Source of the DNA: Paenibacillus ferrarius
GTDB taxonomy: Bacteria > Bacillota > Bacilli > Paenibacillales > NBRC-103111
Length of the DNA stretch: 64,000 nt
Reading direction: 5' to 3'
Assembly: GCF_002027705.1 (NCBI RefSeq)
Contig: NZ_MBTG01000073.1
Span: 1 to 64,000 of the forward strand
In this document: piece after piece, positions 61,712 through 64,000 of the stretch
Numbering within the stretch: position 1 is the first letter of the stretch
How the letters are laid out: the number at the start of each line of letters is the position of its first letter
Position numbers and translations under genes: made by a program
Notes under the pieces: generated by a model
Databases searched by the model: none
What the model was told of the DNA's origin: nothing
The model's input: the letters and a program-made list of their open reading frames with translations, nothing else

Positions 61712-63268
61712 ATGAATGAAATATCATTAAGTCCAGTATGGGTAGCTGATTTAGGGGATGGCAAGTATCGTAATCCGATTCTTCATGCTGATTATTCCGA
61801 TTTGGATATTATACGAGTCGGAGACAGTTTTTATATGACAGCCTCTAGTTTTGTTAGTACGCCCGGACTTCCAATTCTGGAATCGAAGGATCTTGTAAAC
61901 TGGACGATTATCGGATACGCAGTTGACAGGCTTCCATCCGGATATGATGAGAGCGTTCGTCACGCTCAGGGCATTTGGGCACCAAGTATTCGTTATCATG
62001 ACGGGATGTTTTGGATATTCGTCAGTACACCTGATGAGGGTGTGTTTATGACACAAGCGAAGGATGCTTCTGGACCGTGGTCTGAACTTCATCTTGTAAA
62101 GGAAGTTAAGGGATGGATTGACCCTTGTCCGATGTGGGATGAGGATGGCCAAGCTTACTTGATTCATGCTTATGCGTATAGTCGATGCGGATTCAACAGC
62201 AAGTTGAATTTATGCAAAATGAAGAGTGATGGAACTGCATTGTTAGACGACGGAGTCGTCGTTTTTGATGGAACAAATGACCATCCTACTATTGAGGGCC
62301 CCAAACTTTACAAACGAAATGGGTATTATTACATTTTTGCTCCTGCAGGAGGAGTTGCAACAGGATGGCAGACTGTGCTTAGATCCAGAAACATCTTCGG
62401 TCCGTTTGAAGATCGGATTGTCATGCATCAAGGAGATACGCAAATTAACGGTCCACACCAAGGTGGTTATGTGGAACTCGATTCTGGAGAATCCTGGTTT
62501 GCTCATTTCCAAGAATGCGGAGCGTACGGACGTATTGTTCATCTCCAGCCTATGACTTGGCAGAATGATTGGCCAATGATTGGCGCAGATACGAATGGAG
62601 ATGGAATCGGCGAGCCCGTCATGTCTCATAATAAACCGAATGTTGGACCGCATTCATGGCCTATAACCGTTCCGGATACTTCAGATCATTTTGAGAAAAG
62701 CAGCCTCGGACTTCAATGGCAATGGCAGGGAAATAGGAAAGCGGAGTGGTACTCGCTTGACGCAAATCCTGGTAACCTACGTCTATATGCCAATACGCAT
62801 CATGCTAACTTGTTCGAAGCTCCGAATATTTTATGCCAAAAGTTCCCTGCACCCGTTTTCACAGCTACATGTAAGTTGAACCTAGGACCACGTGAAAGAG
62901 GTTTATTTCAGTCGGGCATGACTGTATTCGGGCATGAATTTGCTTATATGGCTGTGGAGCATAATGGGTTCAACAAGCGGATGGTTGTAGTCGAAGGAAA
63001 TCGTAATGAAGATGAAAAATTAACTTCTAGCTTTGAGCTTGAGAACTCGCTTTCGTCGGTTTATATACAAGTTCATGTTGCTGCTGGAGCACTATGTACG
63101 TTCCATTTCAGTTTAGATGGGATCGAATATCAACAGATTGGTGGAGATCCATTTATTGCTAAGCCTGGCGGATGGGTAGGTGCAAAGATTGGACTTTTCT
63201 GTTCACCAATGGGGTATGAATCGGAGAATGATTTTGTTGATTTTGAATGGATAAGTATTAAAGAGTAA
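61712..63268 (+). CDS. GH43 beta-xylosidase/arabinofuranosidase with C-terminal beta-sandwich, cytoplasmic
   Basis: A 518-residue enzyme: GH43 propeller (about 20-320) with base Asp30 (HADYSDLDIIRVGD), pKa-setting Asp137 (WIDPCPMWDEDG) and acid Glu195 (TIEGPKLYKRNG), then a GH43_C2-like beta-sandwich (about 330-515). The propeller resembles module 1 of the 2270-residue enzyme at 3587, but here it is intracellular. It probably removes xylose or arabinose from the imported oligomer. Start: ATG 61712, 8 bases after GAAGGAG; GTG 61703 touches that site. Confidence 0.9.
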   Translation: MNEISLSPVWVADLGDGKYRNPILHADYSDLDIIRVGDSFYMTASSFVSTPGLPILESKDLVNWTIIGYAVDRLPSGYDESVRHAQGIWAPSIRYHDGMFWIFVSTPDEGVFMTQAKDASGPWSELHLVKEVKGWIDPCPMWDEDGQAYLIHAYAYSRCGFNSKLNLCKMKSDGTALLDDGVVVFDGTNDHPTIEGPKLYKRNGYYYIFAPAGGVATGWQTVLRSRNIFGPFEDRIVMHQGDTQINGPHQGGYVELDSGESWFAHFQECGAYGRIVHLQPMTWQNDWPMIGADTNGDGIGEPVMSHNKPNVGPHSWPITVPDTSDHFEKSSLGLQWQWQGNRKAEWYSLDANPGNLRLYANTHHANLFEAPNILCQKFPAPVFTATCKLNLGPRERGLFQSGMTVFGHEFAYMAVEHNGFNKRMVVVEGNRNEDEKLTSSFELENSLSSVYIQVHVAAGALCTFHFSLDGIEYQQIGGDPFIAKPGGWVGAKIGLFCSPMGYESENDFVDFEWISIKE

Positions 63269-63301
63269 TTTAGACATTTTGATAACGTGAGGAGATGCGA
63301 A

Positions 63302-64000
63302 ATGCATAAGAAACTAAATGACACAGACCAGTATTGGCTAGATTGTACTTGGGAAAAGATACAAGTGAAAATGTCCGCAGAATGCGAACGCGTAGGTGAT
63401 CATATTCCTTATGTTCCAGTTAATGGAGAATATCGTGAAGATAAAGGAGATACGGATATTTATTGGTGGACCAACGGCTTCTGGCCGGGCATGTTGTGGC
63501 ATATGTATCAAGCTACCCAGGAAGAACCTTACAAAACTGCAGCAGAAGGAGTAGAACGTCGTTTAGATGCAGCGTTAGAGGGGTTCGAGGGATTGCATCA
63601 TGATGTTGGATTCATGTGGCTGCCTTCTGCGGTTGCAAACTATAGGTTAACGGGGAATGAAAGAAGTAAAACACGCGGCTTGCATGCGGCTAACCTATTG
63701 GCTGGCAGATACAATCCAAGGGGCCGTTTTATTCGGGCTTGGAATGACGATTGCACAGGTTGGATCATTGTAGACAGTATGATGAACATTCCCTTGTTAT
63801 ATTGGGCGAGCATGGAGACGAATGACCCGCGGTTTCGTTATATCGCGATGGATCATGCAGATACGGTACTGGGTCGAATTGTGCGTTCCGATGGGTCATG
63901 TAACCATATTGCCATTTTGAATCCAGAGAACGGTGAACTATTGGAAGCACCGGGAGGACAAGGTTTTGCATCTGGATCAGCATGGTCCAGAGGACAGTCC
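63302..64000 (+). CDS. GH88 unsaturated glucuronyl/galacturonyl hydrolase (partial, runs off the window)
   Basis: The first 233 codons of a gene that continues past the right edge. Strong ribosome binding site GAGGAGA before ATG 63302. The (alpha/alpha)6 barrel of GH88 is recognisable from WWTNGFWPGMLW, HHDVGFMWLPS, IIVDSMMNIPLLYWA and SAWSRGQ. Asp101 and Asp158 correspond to the catalytic Asp pair of Bacillus unsaturated glucuronyl hydrolase. Such enzymes remove the 4,5-unsaturated uronic acid left by a polysaccharide lyase, which implies a lyase acting on the substrate outside the cell. No lyase is present in this window. Confidence 0.85.
   Translation, partial: MHKKLNDTDQYWLDCTWEKIQVKMSAECERVGDHIPYVPVNGEYREDKGDTDIYWWTNGFWPGMLWHMYQATQEEPYKTAAEGVERRLDAALEGFEGLHHDVGFMWLPSAVANYRLTGNERSKTRGLHAANLLAGRYNPRGRFIRAWNDDCTGWIIVDSMMNIPLLYWASMETNDPRFRYIAMDHADTVLGRIVRSDGSCNHIAILNPENGELLEAPGGQGFASGSAWSRGQS

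Noticed and set aside
1..64000. CRISPR arrays, tRNA or rRNA genes, phage or insertion-sequence genes.
   Set aside because: No regularly spaced short repeats, cloverleaf-like segments, integrase or transposase motifs were seen on either strand.

Overview
The window looks like a chromosomal segment of a Paenibacillus-type soil bacterium (Bacillales). The grounds are Gram-positive ribosome binding sites (AGGAGG class), lipoprotein signal peptides, three very large secreted enzymes anchored by S-layer homology (SLH) domains, LplA/LplB/YtcP-type sugar ABC importers without their own ATPase, and YesM/YesN-type two-component systems beside each importer. Almost every gene serves the breakdown of plant cell-wall polysaccharide. 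The gene content recalls the xylan and aldouronate utilisation regions known from Paenibacillus, but no GH67 alpha-glucuronidase lies in this window.

Layout. 1-520: non-coding, with a palindromic intergenic repeat. 547-3357: a broken chemoreceptor gene and a sugar-binding lipoprotein. 3587-10399: a 2270-residue SLH-anchored arabinoxylan enzyme with two GH43 modules. 10516-13788: a small unknown protein, a GH127 beta-L-arabinofuranosidase and a divergent AraC regulator. 14060-23810: xylan-oligosaccharide importer, a regulator-kinase-regulator triplet and a cytoplasmic GH10 xylanase. 23974-26528: a gene remnant, a FGGY sugar kinase under a XylR-like operator, and a VOC-fold protein. 26864-33773: cytoplasmic GH43, SLH-anchored GH10 xylanase, esterase and secreted GH11 xylanase. 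33962-45114: a SUMF1-fold lipoprotein, then a beta-glucan block with lichenase, SLH-anchored laminarinase-type GH16, importer and GH1 beta-glucosidase. 45231-50298: a kinase/regulator pair divergent from a binding protein that has no permeases beside it. 50644-64000: importer, regulator and kinase, then a cytoplasmic GH28-GH95-GH43-GH88 block for pectin-like or other acidic oligosaccharides, running off the window.

How it works together (inference from families and order). Surface-anchored and secreted enzymes cut arabinoxylan, mixed-linkage glucan and related polymers. Binding lipoproteins and permease pairs import the oligomers, presumably using a shared ATPase encoded elsewhere. Cytoplasmic GH10, GH43, GH1, GH95 and GH88 enzymes finish the job. 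Each block is probably switched on by its own membrane kinase and AraC-type response regulator.

The most interesting feature is a readable cis-regulatory code. Four promoters of the xylan genes share a G-rich/ATCTTTAAT box at fixed distance from the -10. Two beta-glucan promoters share a TTTGTTAT direct repeat with identical spacing. Two promoters of the last block share an AGTACAAG box exactly 47 bases before TGATAAAATT. Cre-like TGTAAGCG sites overlay many of these promoters. I saw no tRNA, rRNA, CRISPR array, intact insertion sequence or phage gene.
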